Positions 10,962 to 18,256 are shown, numbered from the stretch's first letter. The stretch is 33,227 nt of DNA from Acidimicrobiia bacterium (GCA_009377435.1 WHUC01000008.1:1-33227), one strand, 5' to 3'. The notes: a model not told the origin generated them from the sequence alone. Made by a program: numbers and translations.

Positions 10962-11107
10962 CTCAACTCCTCTCTCCGTCGATATCCACAACTCTCTCCA
11001 CAGTTGTGGAAAGCGCGCGCGAGCAGAAACACGACAGCACACATGAACACCCACCCCAGGTGCTCGGGGAAGTCTTGCTCCGGCAATTTTCTGCTCGGTG
11101 AACATGC

Positions 11108-11137
11108 AGTATCGAATATCGAAACCCGACTCGTCAA
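11108..11137 (-). promoter_or_regulatory. candidate dnaA promoter
   Basis: On the minus strand TTGACG (complement of 11132-11137) is followed after 18 bp by GATACT (complement of 11108-11113). It would give a leader of about 140 nt whose distal part carries the DnaA-box-like sites at 10982-11013, consistent with DnaA autoregulation. The -10 is only a fair match. Confidence 0.35.
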
Positions 11138-11336
11138 GAGCGCGCAAAACGCCCCCATGTAAGATCTTGGGTGGACGATCGCCCGATGTTATCCCTGCTC
11201 ACGGTGGTCCTCGGGAGTGGTGGCCGAACGTATGTACGCTACCGTTATGCGGCCTTTCGCTCAAGAGCGGTTTTCGCGAGTGTGGGTTTTTCTTCGCGCT
11301 CTGATTTCGGGGAGCGCCATCCCGGCCCGCCTGCCT

Positions 11337-11366
11337 TTGACAAGTCGACCGCTTGGGCCATAGTCT
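11337..11366 (+). promoter_or_regulatory. candidate rpmH-rnpA promoter
   Basis: A perfect TTGACA (11337-11342) is followed after 18 bp by TAGTCT (11361-11366). It would start transcription near 11373, about 70 nt before rpmH, and probably drives the rpmH-rnpA-yidD-yidC-jag series. Confidence 0.5.
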
Positions 11367-11444
11367 TTCTGTAATCCCGCCGTGCGGACCAGTCGTCCGC
11401 GCTCGCCGGTTCGAGTCATTTCTCGCTAGAGGTGCTATTCCACC

Positions 11445-11579
11445 ATGAAGAGGACATATCAACCCAAGGTGCGCCGTCGCAATCGTCGTCATGGATTCCG
11501 ACATCGGATGCAGACCAGAGCCGGGCGTAACGTCCTTAAGGCCCGACGTCGTAAGGGACGGAAGCGTCTCGCTGCCTGA
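11445..11579 (+). CDS. rpmH: 50S ribosomal protein L34
   Basis: The 44-residue product [21 protein letters not shown]... ending KGRKRLAA is an unmistakable L34, a small basic protein of the large ribosomal subunit. It is in its conserved place upstream of rnpA and divergent from dnaA. AGAGG lies about 11 nt before the ATG. Its last part overlaps the open frame of rnpA. Confidence 0.95.
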   Translation: MKRTYQPKVRRRNRRHGFRHRMQTRAGRNVLKARRRKGRKRLAA

Positions 11580-11907
11580 GAGACATCGTCTCCGTCACCG
11601 GACAGATTTCGAGCTCACGCTCGCCGAGGGTAGTCGGCGACGAGGAGCGGGCTTCGACGTCATTTCACGATCGAATCCCGAATCTCCCGGTCGGGTCGGA
11701 TTCATCGTGAGCCGACGGGTGGGCAATGCCGTCATCCGCAATCGGATCCGCCGTCGTCTCAGACACGCCATCAACTCAGAGCATATGAAACCCGGTATCG
11801 ACTACGTCATCATCGCCAGGAATCGTGTAGCCGAACAGGAGTTCGGTGGGTTGGCGCGCGCCCTGGGGAGGATCCTCGATATCGAGCCGACCGCGGGGCA
11901 ATCATGA
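11491..11907 (+). CDS. rnpA: ribonuclease P protein component
   Basis: RnpA is the protein subunit of RNase P, which matures tRNA 5' ends. The core [17 protein letters not shown], the signature [27 protein letters not shown] and the C-terminal IIARN are diagnostic. The start is unclear. The only standard start codon in frame before the conserved LPxRxRL is the ATG at 11491, which overlaps rpmH by 89 nt and adds about 28 residues. The alternative is a CTG at 11572-11574, overlapping the rpmH stop by 8 nt and giving a normal-length protein. Family members usually begin just before LP, and the codon there is TCG. The gene ends in an ATGA overlap with yidD. Confidence 0.9.
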   Translation: MDSDIGCRPEPGVTSLRPDVVRDGSVSLPERHRLRHRTDFELTLAEGSRRRGAGFDVISRSNPESPGRVGFIVSRRVGNAVIRNRIRRRLRHAINSEHMKPGIDYVIIARNRVAEQEFGGLARALGRILDIEPTAGQS

Positions 11908-12155
11908 CCCGTCTCGTCGTGGCGGTAATCGTGTTCTATCGGAGATTCCTCAGCCCCCAGATGGCGGCCAACTGCCGATTCCAACCGACCTGCTCGGCGT
12001 ATGCGGTGGTCGCTCTGGAGAGACATGGTCTGCTGAGAGGTGGCTCTATGGCCCTGCGTCGGGTCACCAGATGCCATCCCCTCCGACCCGGGGGTCTTGA
12101 TCCGGTACCGACCGTTGTCGGCAACGGCATTCCCAAGGAGACCATAAATGGGTGA
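11904..12155 (+). CDS. yidD: membrane insertion efficiency factor YidD
   Basis: This 83-residue protein carries the YidD signature: an N-terminal amphipathic segment (VIVFYRRFLSPQM), CRFQPTCSAYA with its paired cysteines, and TRCHPLRPGG. It is a peripheral membrane protein thought to assist YidC-dependent insertion. The ATG overlaps the rnpA stop by 4 nt (ATGA), and its own stop overlaps the yidC start by 8 nt, so rnpA, yidD and yidC are tightly coupled. Confidence 0.93.
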   Translation: MTRLVVAVIVFYRRFLSPQMAANCRFQPTCSAYAVVALERHGLLRGGSMALRRVTRCHPLRPGGLDPVPTVVGNGIPKETING

Positions 12156-13035
12156 AATTTGGAATGGTTTTCTCTCCCTTCTGGGGACCGTCCTCGCCTT
12201 TTTCTACGACAACGTGTTCGCGTCCTACGGGATCGCCATCATCCTGCTGACGATCCTGATCAATGTGATCCTGTTCCCGCTCGCCCTGAAGCAGACCCGA
12301 TCCACCCGGGCGTTCCAGACCCTCCAACCGGAGATGCAGAAGATGCGGGCCGAGCACAAGGACAATCCCGAGAAACTACAGCAGGAGATGGTCCGCCTCC
12401 AGCAGGAGCACGGGGTCTCCGCCGGCGGGTGTTTCCTACCCCTTATCGTCCAGATGCCGGTGCTCTTCGCTCTCTTCCGCGTGTTGCGGAGCCCACTCCT
12501 GTACATCCCCAGTACCTCCAACCTCTTCGAGACCGTAAACAACGGCGCCGAGAACTTCCTTGGCATGGATCTGGAAATGACACCCTGGGAGGCCCTCAAC
12601 AACGTCGGCATCGTCACCGCCCTCCCGTACCTGCTCTTGATGGCATTGATGATCGCCGCCCAGTATGTTCAGCAATGGCACTCGACCGCGGGACAGAGCA
12701 CCGAGGGTCAACCGGCCACCGCCCAGATGGTGGGGAAGATCATGCCCGTCTTCTTCGGGGTGATCTCGATCAACTTCCCCGCCGGTCTCAATGTCTACTG
12801 GGCGACGGCGAGTCTCTTCCGACTGGGCCAGCAAGCGATGATCTTCCGTATCGACGGGAGACCGGACCCGTTGGCAGTCGCGGCCAAGGCGGTGGTCGAG
12901 GGGGATGACTCCGCCCCGACGGAAGGAGAGTCCGCCGCGGACGGGGAGGAGAGCGGTGTCACCAAAGAGGTGGACACCAAACCGAATCGACCCCAACAGG
13001 GTTCCAAAAAGCGCAACAAGCGCAAGAGGAGGTAG
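12148..13035 (+). CDS. yidC: YidC/Oxa1-family membrane protein insertase
   Basis: YidC inserts and folds inner-membrane proteins alone or with SecYEG. The 295 residues match the short actinobacterial form: membrane segments at about 8-20, 26-47, 96-118, 154-173 and 196-224, a cytoplasmic hairpin rich in Gln, Met and Glu (60-90), and the conserved positive residue in the second segment (LKQTRST, Arg51). The conserved NFPAGLNVYW starts the last segment. The tail from about 245 is acidic then very basic (KKRNKRKRR), as expected for ribosome contact. AAGGAG lies 8 nt before the ATG. Confidence 0.94.
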   Translation: MGEIWNGFLSLLGTVLAFFYDNVFASYGIAIILLTILINVILFPLALKQTRSTRAFQTLQPEMQKMRAEHKDNPEKLQQEMVRLQQEHGVSAGGCFLPLIVQMPVLFALFRVLRSPLLYIPSTSNLFETVNNGAENFLGMDLEMTPWEALNNVGIVTALPYLLLMALMIAAQYVQQWHSTAGQSTEGQPATAQMVGKIMPVFFGVISINFPAGLNVYWATASLFRLGQQAMIFRIDGRPDPLAVAAKAVVEGDDSAPTEGESAADGEESGVTKEVDTKPNRPQQGSKKRNKRKRR

Positions 13036-13040
13036 TAGGC

Positions 13041-13952
13041 GTGGCATTCGTCGAGGTACGTGCCCGAAGTGTCGAGGAAGCCATTCAGGCCGGCCTTTCC
13101 GAGCTGTCCATCAGCGAGGAGCAGGCCGAGGTCAGCATCATCCAGGAGCCCCAAAAGGGCTTCCTCGGAATCGGTGGTCGAGACGCAGTGGTCAAGGTTT
13201 CAGTCAAGGAGCAGCCAAGGCAGAGCCGATCGCGGCGACGTCGTCGTAACAAAGGAAAGGGCGGTGGCGGCGACAGTCGGTCCGGCGATGATGGCCGGGG
13301 CGGTGAGTCCCGGAAGAAGGACACCTCCCGCAGCGGGGGCCGGTCGGGGGAGAGAGATTCGAGCCGGCGCAAGCAGGATTCGGGGCGAGGTCGCGATCGG
13401 GGCCCACAGCAAAAGAGGGGCACAGGTGTCGAGAAGAGGGACAGGAAGAAGATGCAGGACGATCGACCAGAGTTGAGCACAGAGGATCAGGCCCCCATCG
13501 TCAAGGAGTTCCTCGAGGGACTCCTCGGTGTGATGAATCTGGAGGGGACTGTCAATACCCATGTCGAGGACGACGTCATCGTCGCCTCGGTCGAGGGCGA
13601 CCAGACCCAGGCGCTTGTTGGTCAGCGGGGTGGGGGTATCAACGCCATCCACGAGGTGACCAAGACCGTCCTACTGCGACACAGCGCCAATGTGGGTCGT
13701 CTCAGACTCGATATCGGCGGTTATCAGGAAAGACGACGGGAAGCACTCTCGATTTACGCCAATCAACTGATTGACCAGGTGCTGGAAGAGGGTGGCGAGA
13801 TCATCCTCGAACCGATGAGTGCCGCCGATCGCAAGGTCGTCCACGACGCCGCCGGCGAGCGCGATGGCGTCCGTTCCTACTCCGAGGGTGAGACCCCCCG
13901 CCGCTTTGTCGTCCTCGCCAACGAGAAAGGCGACACCTCCGAAGAGGAGTAG
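13041..13952 (+). CDS. jag: Jag/KhpB RNA-binding protein
   Basis: The 303-residue protein has the Jag-N domain (about 1-52, including KGFLGIGGRDAVVKV), a KH domain with the GxxG loop GQRG (194-197), and an R3H domain (about 215-280) with the R-xxx-H motif in DRKVVHDAAGERDGV. KhpB binds RNA, usually as a partner of KhpA, and affects cell division and envelope genes in other bacteria. A long linker (about 57-142) is almost entirely Arg, Gly, Ser, Lys and Asp. The GTG start at 13041 has AGGAGG 8 nt upstream, lying inside the end of yidC. Confidence 0.92.
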   Translation: MAFVEVRARSVEEAIQAGLSELSISEEQAEVSIIQEPQKGFLGIGGRDAVVKVSVKEQPRQSRSRRRRRNKGKGGGGDSRSGDDGRGGESRKKDTSRSGGRSGERDSSRRKQDSGRGRDRGPQQKRGTGVEKRDRKKMQDDRPELSTEDQAPIVKEFLEGLLGVMNLEGTVNTHVEDDVIVASVEGDQTQALVGQRGGGINAIHEVTKTVLLRHSANVGRLRLDIGGYQERRREALSIYANQLIDQVLEEGGEIILEPMSAADRKVVHDAAGERDGVRSYSEGETPRRFVVLANEKGDTSEEE

Positions 13953-13967
13953 GACGGACGGAACCCG

Positions 13968-13981
13968 GTTTCACGTGAAAC
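13968..13981. other. parS site 1 (ParB-binding)
   Basis: GTTTCACGTGAAAC is a perfect 14-bp palindrome identical to the core of the bacterial parS consensus TGTTTCACGTGAAACA. It lies just after jag and 1.6 kb before parB. Confidence 0.93.
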
Positions 13982-14028
13982 GGTCCCCCCACGGTAGTCC
14001 GTTCTGCCCCCTGCGAGGCGAGATGGCC

Positions 14029-14083
14029 GAGGTGCCCCCTACCTGCTTCGCAGGAACCTTCCCCCCACTGCGTGGGGGGACAA
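14029..14083. repeat. two-hairpin dispersed repeat, copy 1
   Basis: This 55-bp element contains CCTGC-TTC-GCAGG (14042-14054) and TCCCCCCAC-TGC-GTGGGGGGA (14060-14080). A second copy lies in the opposite orientation at 29451-29506. The stems are identical between copies; differences fall in the loops plus one extra C. It sits between parS site 1 and rsmG. Confidence 0.85.
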
Positions 14084-14091
14084 GAGCGAGG

Positions 14092-14097
14092 TAACGT
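14092..14097 (+). promoter_or_regulatory. -10 element for rsmG
   Basis: TAACGT ends 7 nt before the rsmG GTG, fitting a leaderless transcript. The AGGAG at 14099-14103 is only 1 nt from the start, too close to act as a normal ribosome-binding site. Confidence 0.35.
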
Positions 14098-14104
14098 CAG
14101 GAGC

Positions 14105-14686
14105 GTGACCATCCATCCCGTCCTGGAGGCAACCCGTTGGCTCGGTCTCGATGATCCGGAAACCGCGTTGTTCGACCGATTCGCCATCTGGCTGGTTGAG
14201 GAGGCGATCCCCGCCGGTGGTCTCGGACCGAATGAGGCGAATCGTGTCTGGGAACGGCATATCGTTGACGGTGTTTTGTTCGCCGCCGGTTGGGATAAGG
14301 ACCAACCACCCGAAAGCATCGTCGATCTGGGGAGTGGTGTCGGTCTACCGGCGGTGCCTCTGGCGCTGTTGTGGCCACAAACCCAAGTCATCGCCATCGA
14401 GCGCTCGGGGAGACGAGCCGATCTCCTCAAACGCGCTGTCCGTATTGTTGGGATGGACAACATCGAGGTGCGACAGACCGAGATCGCACGGGCGCCACGG
14501 GCGCCGATGGTCACCATGCGGGCCGTGCTTGCCCCGTCCGACTGGGAGAGTGTCCGCCATCTCGCCACACCAGGTGGTGTGGTGTTAGTCGGAGGGTCGC
14601 CCGACGAGCCCGCCGGACCCGACGACATCGTGGTGCCGGCGACCGTCGACGGCAGTCGCCGCTCGTTCCGGATAATGCGGGCCTAG
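14105..14686 (+). CDS. rsmG: 16S rRNA (guanine527-N7)-methyltransferase RsmG
   Basis: RsmG (GidB) methylates G527 of 16S rRNA; loss gives low-level streptomycin resistance in other bacteria. The 193-residue protein has the family N-terminus with NEANRVWERHIVDGV and the AdoMet-binding VDLGSGVGLPAVPLALLWPQTQVIAIE, followed by RADLLKRAV. It is somewhat divergent from the better-known proteins, with SGVG in place of SGGG. Its position between jag and parA is conserved. The GTG at 14105 is chosen because the family homology begins shortly after it and a -10-like element lies 7 nt upstream. Both parS sites flank the gene. Confidence 0.88.
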   Translation: MTIHPVLEATRWLGLDDPETALFDRFAIWLVEEAIPAGGLGPNEANRVWERHIVDGVLFAAGWDKDQPPESIVDLGSGVGLPAVPLALLWPQTQVIAIERSGRRADLLKRAVRIVGMDNIEVRQTEIARAPRAPMVTMRAVLAPSDWESVRHLATPGGVVLVGGSPDEPAGPDDIVVPATVDGSRRSFRIMRA

Positions 14687-14704
14687 GAGCCTCCGAGAAG
14701 ATGA

Positions 14705-14722
14705 CGGTTTCACGTGAAACCG
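14705..14722. other. parS site 2 (ParB-binding)
   Basis: The core GTTTCACGTGAAAC at 14707-14720 extends to an 18-bp perfect palindrome, CGGTTTCACGTGAAACCG. It lies between rsmG and parA, about 20 bp upstream of the predicted parA -35, so bound ParB could affect parAB transcription. Confidence 0.94.
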
Positions 14723-14741
14723 AGGTGATGGGCCCAAATCC

Positions 14742-14770
14742 TTGCGCCCGACATCGTTTACGACCACAAT
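14742..14770 (+). promoter_or_regulatory. candidate parA promoter (leaderless)
   Basis: TTGCGC (14742-14747) is followed after 17 bp by CACAAT (14765-14770). The -10 ends 7 nt before the GTG at 14778, so the mRNA would start at or next to the start codon. The hexamers are only moderate matches. Confidence 0.4.
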
Positions 14771-14777
14771 CCCCGTG

Positions 14778-15554
14778 GTGAACGATCCCGTGATAGTCAG
14801 CATAACCAACCAGAAGGGTGGCGTTGGCAAATCGACGACGGCCATCAGTCTGGCCGCCACCCTCGTCACGGGTGGATTACAGATCCTTGTGGTCGATCTC
14901 GACCCGCAGGGAAACGCCACCTCGGGACTCGGGGTGGATCGCTCCCATCTCAACGGCTCCATGTACGATGTGCTGCTCGGTGATACCGAGGTGGATGCCG
15001 CCATGGTGGAGACGTCCACCCCCGGTTTGTGGGTGCTGCCAGCCACCATTGATCTCGCCGGTGCCGAGATAGAGTTGGTGTCGAGGATGAGTCGTGAATT
15101 ACGACTCAAGAACGAATTGCAACGGTGCGAGCGCCGGTTCGATGCCATCTTCATCGACAGCCCCCCCTCTCTCGGGTTGCTCACCATCAATGGCATGGCA
15201 GCCGCCGATGAGATCCTTGTTCCCATCCAGGCCGAGTACTACGCCCTGGAGGGGCTAAGCCAACTCATGTCCAATATCGACCGGGTCAAGGCCCATCTCA
15301 ATATGGGTCTCACCCTCGAGGGTGTCATCTTGACCATGTATGACAACAGGACACGACTCGCCAAGGATGTCGGGGATCAGGTCAGGGCGTACTTCGGGGA
15401 CCGGACGTACCGGACCATCGTTCCCCGATCGGTGCGACTTTCGGAGGCGCCCTCCTACGGGGAGCCGATAGAGGCCTACGACCCGATGAGCCGGGGGGCG
15501 ATCGCATACCGAGAGTTGGGGAGAGAGTGGCGTAGACGTCACGGATTCGACTGA
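14778..15554 (+). CDS. parA: chromosome partitioning ATPase ParA (Soj)
   Basis: ParA is a deviant-Walker ATPase that binds the nucleoid and drives origin segregation with ParB-parS. The 258 residues begin at once with the fold: MNDPVIVSITNQKGGVGKST contains the deviant Walker A (KGGVGKST), followed by VVDLDPQGNATSGLG (Walker A') and FIDSPPSLGLLTING (Walker B). I chose the second of two consecutive GTG codons (14775 and 14778) because no Shine-Dalgarno sequence is present and the putative -10 lies 7 nt before it. parB starts 12 nt after the stop. Confidence 0.94.
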   Translation: MNDPVIVSITNQKGGVGKSTTAISLAATLVTGGLQILVVDLDPQGNATSGLGVDRSHLNGSMYDVLLGDTEVDAAMVETSTPGLWVLPATIDLAGAEIELVSRMSRELRLKNELQRCERRFDAIFIDSPPSLGLLTINGMAAADEILVPIQAEYYALEGLSQLMSNIDRVKAHLNMGLTLEGVILTMYDNRTRLAKDVGDQVRAYFGDRTYRTIVPRSVRLSEAPSYGEPIEAYDPMSRGAIAYRELGREWRRRHGFD

Positions 15555-15566
15555 AGGCAGGACGAT

Positions 15567-16460
15567 ATGGCTGAAGCAAGACGTGGTTTGGGCAGGGGCT
15601 TGGACTCACTCATCCCCGGTCGCCCCTCACCCGATCCAGATCTTGGGAGTGCCGACGGTGGCGCCGCTGTCCGCGGATTCGACCGCGTGCCCCTCGGGGA
15701 GGTCCACCCCAATCCCGACCAACCAAGACGATTCTTCGACGAAGAGGCCCTCTCCGAGTTGGCCGCGTCCATCACGGAGGTCGGTGTTCTCCAGCCAATA
15801 GTCGTTCGGCAACGTCCCGCCGGCGGCTATGAGCTCATCGCCGGGGAGCGTCGACTCCGCGCCGCCGGTCGAGCCGGCTTGACTGAGATCCCGGTGATGA
15901 TACGTGATGAGGACGACCCCGAGGGATCGACCCTTGTCGGTGCCCTCATCGAGAACATCCAAAGGGAGGATCTGTCACCGCTGGAGGAGGCCGCCGGTTT
16001 TCAGGCCCTGCTCGATGAGCACAAGATGACCCATGAGGAGGTGGCCACCGCGGTCGGCAAAAGCCGCTCCGCCATCACCAACACCATTCGTCTTCTCCAA
16101 CTCCCCGCCGTGGTGCAACGGATGGTGGAACGGGGTGATCTCAGTGCCGGGCATGGCAGAACCCTCCTCGCCATCGAGGATCAGGCATATCTCGAGCATG
16201 TTGCCGGACGAGCGGTGGCGGAGGATTGGTCGGTTCGCCACCTGGAAGAAGCTGTCAAGGCGAGACAGCCCGATAAGAAGACAAAACGGAGGAGATCCTC
16301 ACCGGTTCGACCCGTCGAGATCGTCGAGCTCGAGTCGCGACTCCGGGACCAACTGGATACCAGGGTCAAGATCGACTACGGCAACAAGAAGGGCACCGTA
16401 CAGATCGGTTTCGGTTCTCTCGAGGAACTGGAGAACCTCTACCTCCGGTTCTTCAGTTGA
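15567..16460 (+). CDS. parB: chromosome partitioning protein ParB (Spo0J)
   Basis: ParB is the CTP-dependent clamp that loads at parS and spreads. The 297 residues show the CTP-binding boxes (DQPRRFF, ELIAGERRLRAA, ENIQREDLSPLEEA), the helix-turn-helix with VGKSRSAITNTIRLL, and a C-terminal dimerisation domain ending LENLYLRFF. The start MAEARRGLGRGLDSLIP carries the conserved RGLGRGLxxLI motif that contacts ParA. It has an AGGA box 6 nt from the ATG and forms an operon with parA. Confidence 0.95.
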   Translation: MAEARRGLGRGLDSLIPGRPSPDPDLGSADGGAAVRGFDRVPLGEVHPNPDQPRRFFDEEALSELAASITEVGVLQPIVVRQRPAGGYELIAGERRLRAAGRAGLTEIPVMIRDEDDPEGSTLVGALIENIQREDLSPLEEAAGFQALLDEHKMTHEEVATAVGKSRSAITNTIRLLQLPAVVQRMVERGDLSAGHGRTLLAIEDQAYLEHVAGRAVAEDWSVRHLEEAVKARQPDKKTKRRRSSPVRPVEIVELESRLRDQLDTRVKIDYGNKKGTVQIGFGSLEELENLYLRFFS

Positions 16461-16464
16461 ATGT

Positions 16465-16487
16465 GTGCGAGAGACGCCGGCTCGCAC
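16465..16487 (+). terminator. candidate parB terminator hairpin
   Basis: GTGCGAG (16465-16471) pairs with CTCGCAC (16481-16487) around a 9-nt loop, starting 4 nt after the parB stop, followed by GTTTG. The T-tract is poor, so it may be a weak or factor-assisted terminator. Confidence 0.4.
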
Positions 16488-16566
16488 GTTTGCCCTGATC
16501 GCGTCAGCATATCGTCGCCACGATGGGCCGCGGTGTCCCCACGGTAGGCCACTGCGCGTCTTTAGG

Positions 16567-16580
16567 CGAACATACGTTCG
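16567..16580. promoter_or_regulatory. LexA (SOS) box-like dyad
   Basis: CGAAC-ATAC-GTTCG is a perfect match to the Gram-positive/actinobacterial LexA consensus CGAAC-N4-GTTCG. It lies 8 bp from the trxA stop, between the convergent ends of parB and trxA, where no promoter is expected. It could also act as a short hairpin downstream of trxA. Confidence 0.4.
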
Positions 16581-16588
16581 GTCGAGCC

Positions 16589-16915
16589 CTACCCAATAAA
16601 CTCCGCTAGTTCCTGTTCGATGGCCGCCTTGGGACGGGCCCCGACGATCCTCTTGACGGGGGCGCCGTTCTGGAACACGATCATGGTGGGGATGCTCATG
16701 ACATCGAAACTGCCGGGCGTGCGGGGGTTCTCGTCGATGTTGAGCTTTCCGATGGTGATCTTGTCGCCATGCTCCCCGGCGATCTCCTCGAGGATGGGGG
16801 CGACCATCTTGCACGGCGTGCACCACTCCGCCCAGAAGTCGACGAGAACGGGTTTGGCCGAACCGACGTTATCGGTGAAATCGGCGTCGGTCAGGGTGAT
16901 GATGTTGTCTGTCAT
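16589..16915 (-). CDS. trxA: thioredoxin
   Basis: Thioredoxin is a small cytosolic disulphide reductase recharged by TrxB. The 108 residues cover one thioredoxin fold with active site AEWCTPCKM (Cys32 and Cys35) and the cis-proline region SIPTMIVFQNG. The usual active site is WCGPC; here Thr replaces Gly. The ATG at 16913-16915 is preceded by AGGAG at about 7 nt. It lies 45 nt downstream of trxB on the same strand, as in other actinobacterial origin regions. Confidence 0.94.
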   Translation of the reverse strand: MTDNIITLTDADFTDNVGSAKPVLVDFWAEWCTPCKMVAPILEEIAGEHGDKITIGKLNIDENPRTPGSFDVMSIPTMIVFQNGAPVKRIVGARPKAAIEQELAEFIG

Positions 16916-16960
16916 TTGAGAAACTCCTGTGGTTCGTGTCCAGCACAACCCTGCGCCGGT

Positions 16961-17896
16961 CTAATTGATTCCAGGCAATTCCGCCAGATATCGCTCCGCA
17001 TCCATGGCGGCACGACAACCAGTGCCCGCTGCGGTCACAGCCTGTCGGTAGATGTGATCGGCGACATCCCCCGCCGCGAAGACGCCTTCGACGGTGGTAT
17101 GTGTCGAGTTCGCATCCGGGAGCACGATGTAGCCGGTGCCGGTTAGATCGAGTTGACCATCGAACAGGTCGGTGTTGGGCCGATGGCCGATGGCGACGAA
17201 TACGCCGTCGGTGGCCAATTCGGAGGTCTCACCGGTCACGGTGTCCTCGAGGATGACGCCCTCCACATTGGTCTCACCTCTAATCTCGGTCACCACACTG
17301 TTCCATCTGACCTCGATCTTGGGATTCTCCAAGGCGCGATTGGCCATGATGGTCGAGGCACGGAACTCGTCGCGTCGATGCACAATGGTCACCTTGGAGG
17401 CGAATCTGGTGAGGAAGGTGGCCTCTTCCATGGCTGTGTCCCCACCACCGACGACCACCAGCTCCCGGTCCCTGAAAAAGAACCCGTCGCAGGTGGCGCA
17501 CGCCGACACACCCCGGCCCATGAGTTGCTGCTCTCCTGGTATCCCCAGCCATTTGGCACTGGCGCCCGTGGCGATGATCACGGAATGGGCGAGATACTCG
17601 TCGCCACCCAATTCAAGACGGAATGGTCTCGGTGTGAAATCGACGGCATCGACATCGACGGTGTGGATTTCGGTGCCGAATCTCTCCGATTGTTTCCGGA
17701 AGAGCTCCATCAGCTCCGGGCCCTGTACCCCATCGGGAAAACCCGGGTAGTTCTCGACATCGGTTGTGATCATGAGCTGACCACCGGCGGCGGCCCCTTC
17801 GAACATGATCGGGTCAAGCCCGGCCCGCGATGTGTACAGGGCAGCCGTGTGCCCGGCGGGACCACTCCCGATGATTGCGACCTGTCTCGGTTCCAT
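16961..17896 (-). CDS. trxB: thioredoxin reductase (NADPH)
   Basis: TrxB is a homodimeric FAD enzyme that reduces thioredoxin with NADPH. The 311 residues contain the FAD motif [11 protein letters not shown] (10-20), the redox-active CATC (133-136), the NADPH site [10 protein letters not shown] and the C-terminal FAD motif GVFAAGDV. The ATG at 17894-17896 is preceded by GAAGGG at about 7 nt. The much longer frame upstream (to 18256) is Arg/Pro-rich shadow of the neighbouring gene. It is co-directional with trxA downstream and a small membrane-protein gene upstream (11-nt gap). Confidence 0.95.
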   Translation of the reverse strand: MEPRQVAIIGSGPAGHTAALYTSRAGLDPIMFEGAAAGGQLMITTDVENYPGFPDGVQGPELMELFRKQSERFGTEIHTVDVDAVDFTPRPFRLELGGDEYLAHSVIIATGASAKWLGIPGEQQLMGRGVSACATCDGFFFRDRELVVVGGGDTAMEEATFLTRFASKVTIVHRRDEFRASTIMANRALENPKIEVRWNSVVTEIRGETNVEGVILEDTVTGETSELATDGVFVAIGHRPNTDLFDGQLDLTGTGYIVLPDANSTHTTVEGVFAAGDVADHIYRQAVTAAGTGCRAAMDAERYLAELPGIN

Positions 17897-17907
17897 TGCT
17901 TGCCCTT

Positions 17908-18174
17908 CTATGTTCTCTTCGACCAGAACAACGCCCCGACGACCAAAAACAATCCAGCCAATACCGCATAGGCGCCTGCCGGCGTCAGCAGGATCCTGAG
18001 AGAACCGAAGATCGCCGACACGAGAAAACCGAGCGCTGTCAGGGCGAGGGCGGCGAGGACTATCCCCAATCCGACCACATAGATCGTCCGGGCGGCGCGA
18101 TCCACGGTGAGGCTGCGGATCCGGCCTGCCACCTGCTCGAGGAGTTCGGCGAAGCGCGCCGCGAGATCTTCCAT
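17908..18174 (-). CDS. small two-helix membrane protein of unknown function
   Basis: This 88-residue protein has a charged, probably amphipathic N-terminal helix ([19 protein letters not shown]) and two membrane segments (about 31-54 and 62-83), ending in WSKRT. The layout resembles small holin-superfamily or phage-holin-like membrane proteins, but I cannot assign a family with confidence. It ends 11 nt before trxB and lies downstream of the anti-sigma gene on the same strand, so it probably belongs to the sigma-anti-sigma-trxB-trxA transcription unit. Confidence 0.7.
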   Translation of the reverse strand: MEDLAARFAELLEQVAGRIRSLTVDRAARTIYVVGLGIVLAALALTALGFLVSAIFGSLRILLTPAGAYAVLAGLFLVVGALFWSKRT

Positions 18175-18256
18175 GGCGGTTGAGGTTAGTGGCGTGCTCC
18201 GGATGTTTGGTGAGCAACCGACCGGTGGTCGCGACCGTACTTACGGTGGGGACCAC

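Larger units (their letters stand above)
10962..11444. other. dnaA-rpmH divergent intergenic region
   Basis: This 483-bp region separates two divergent operons and contains no convincing gene. Near dnaA it has three DnaA-box-like sites: ATATCCACA (10982-10990), CTCTCCACA (10994-11002) and CTTTCCACA (complement, 11005-11013). A candidate dnaA promoter lies at 11108-11137 and a better rpmH promoter at 11337-11366. A LexA-box-like sequence, CGAAC-N4-GTACG, is at 11227-11240. It is a possible second part of a bipartite origin or simply the dnaA control region. Confidence 0.5.

Noticed and set aside
10962-11147. N-terminal extension of DnaA to an upstream ATG
   Set aside because: The extra residues are Cys/Arg-rich and unlike DnaA domain I, while the GTG at 10961 has a good ribosome-binding site.
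10020-11162. 380-codon open frame on the plus strand opposite dnaA
   Set aside because: It is a shadow of dnaA, which carries all AAA+ and domain IV motifs on the minus strand.
11227-11240. Second SOS box in the dnaA-rpmH gap as an independent finding
   Set aside because: It has one mismatch, and about one such match is expected by chance in 33 kb; I mention it only beside the perfect site.
17897-18256. N-terminal extension of TrxB
   Set aside because: It is Arg/Pro-rich and lies out of frame over the small membrane-protein gene; the FAD motif starts right after the ATG at 17896.
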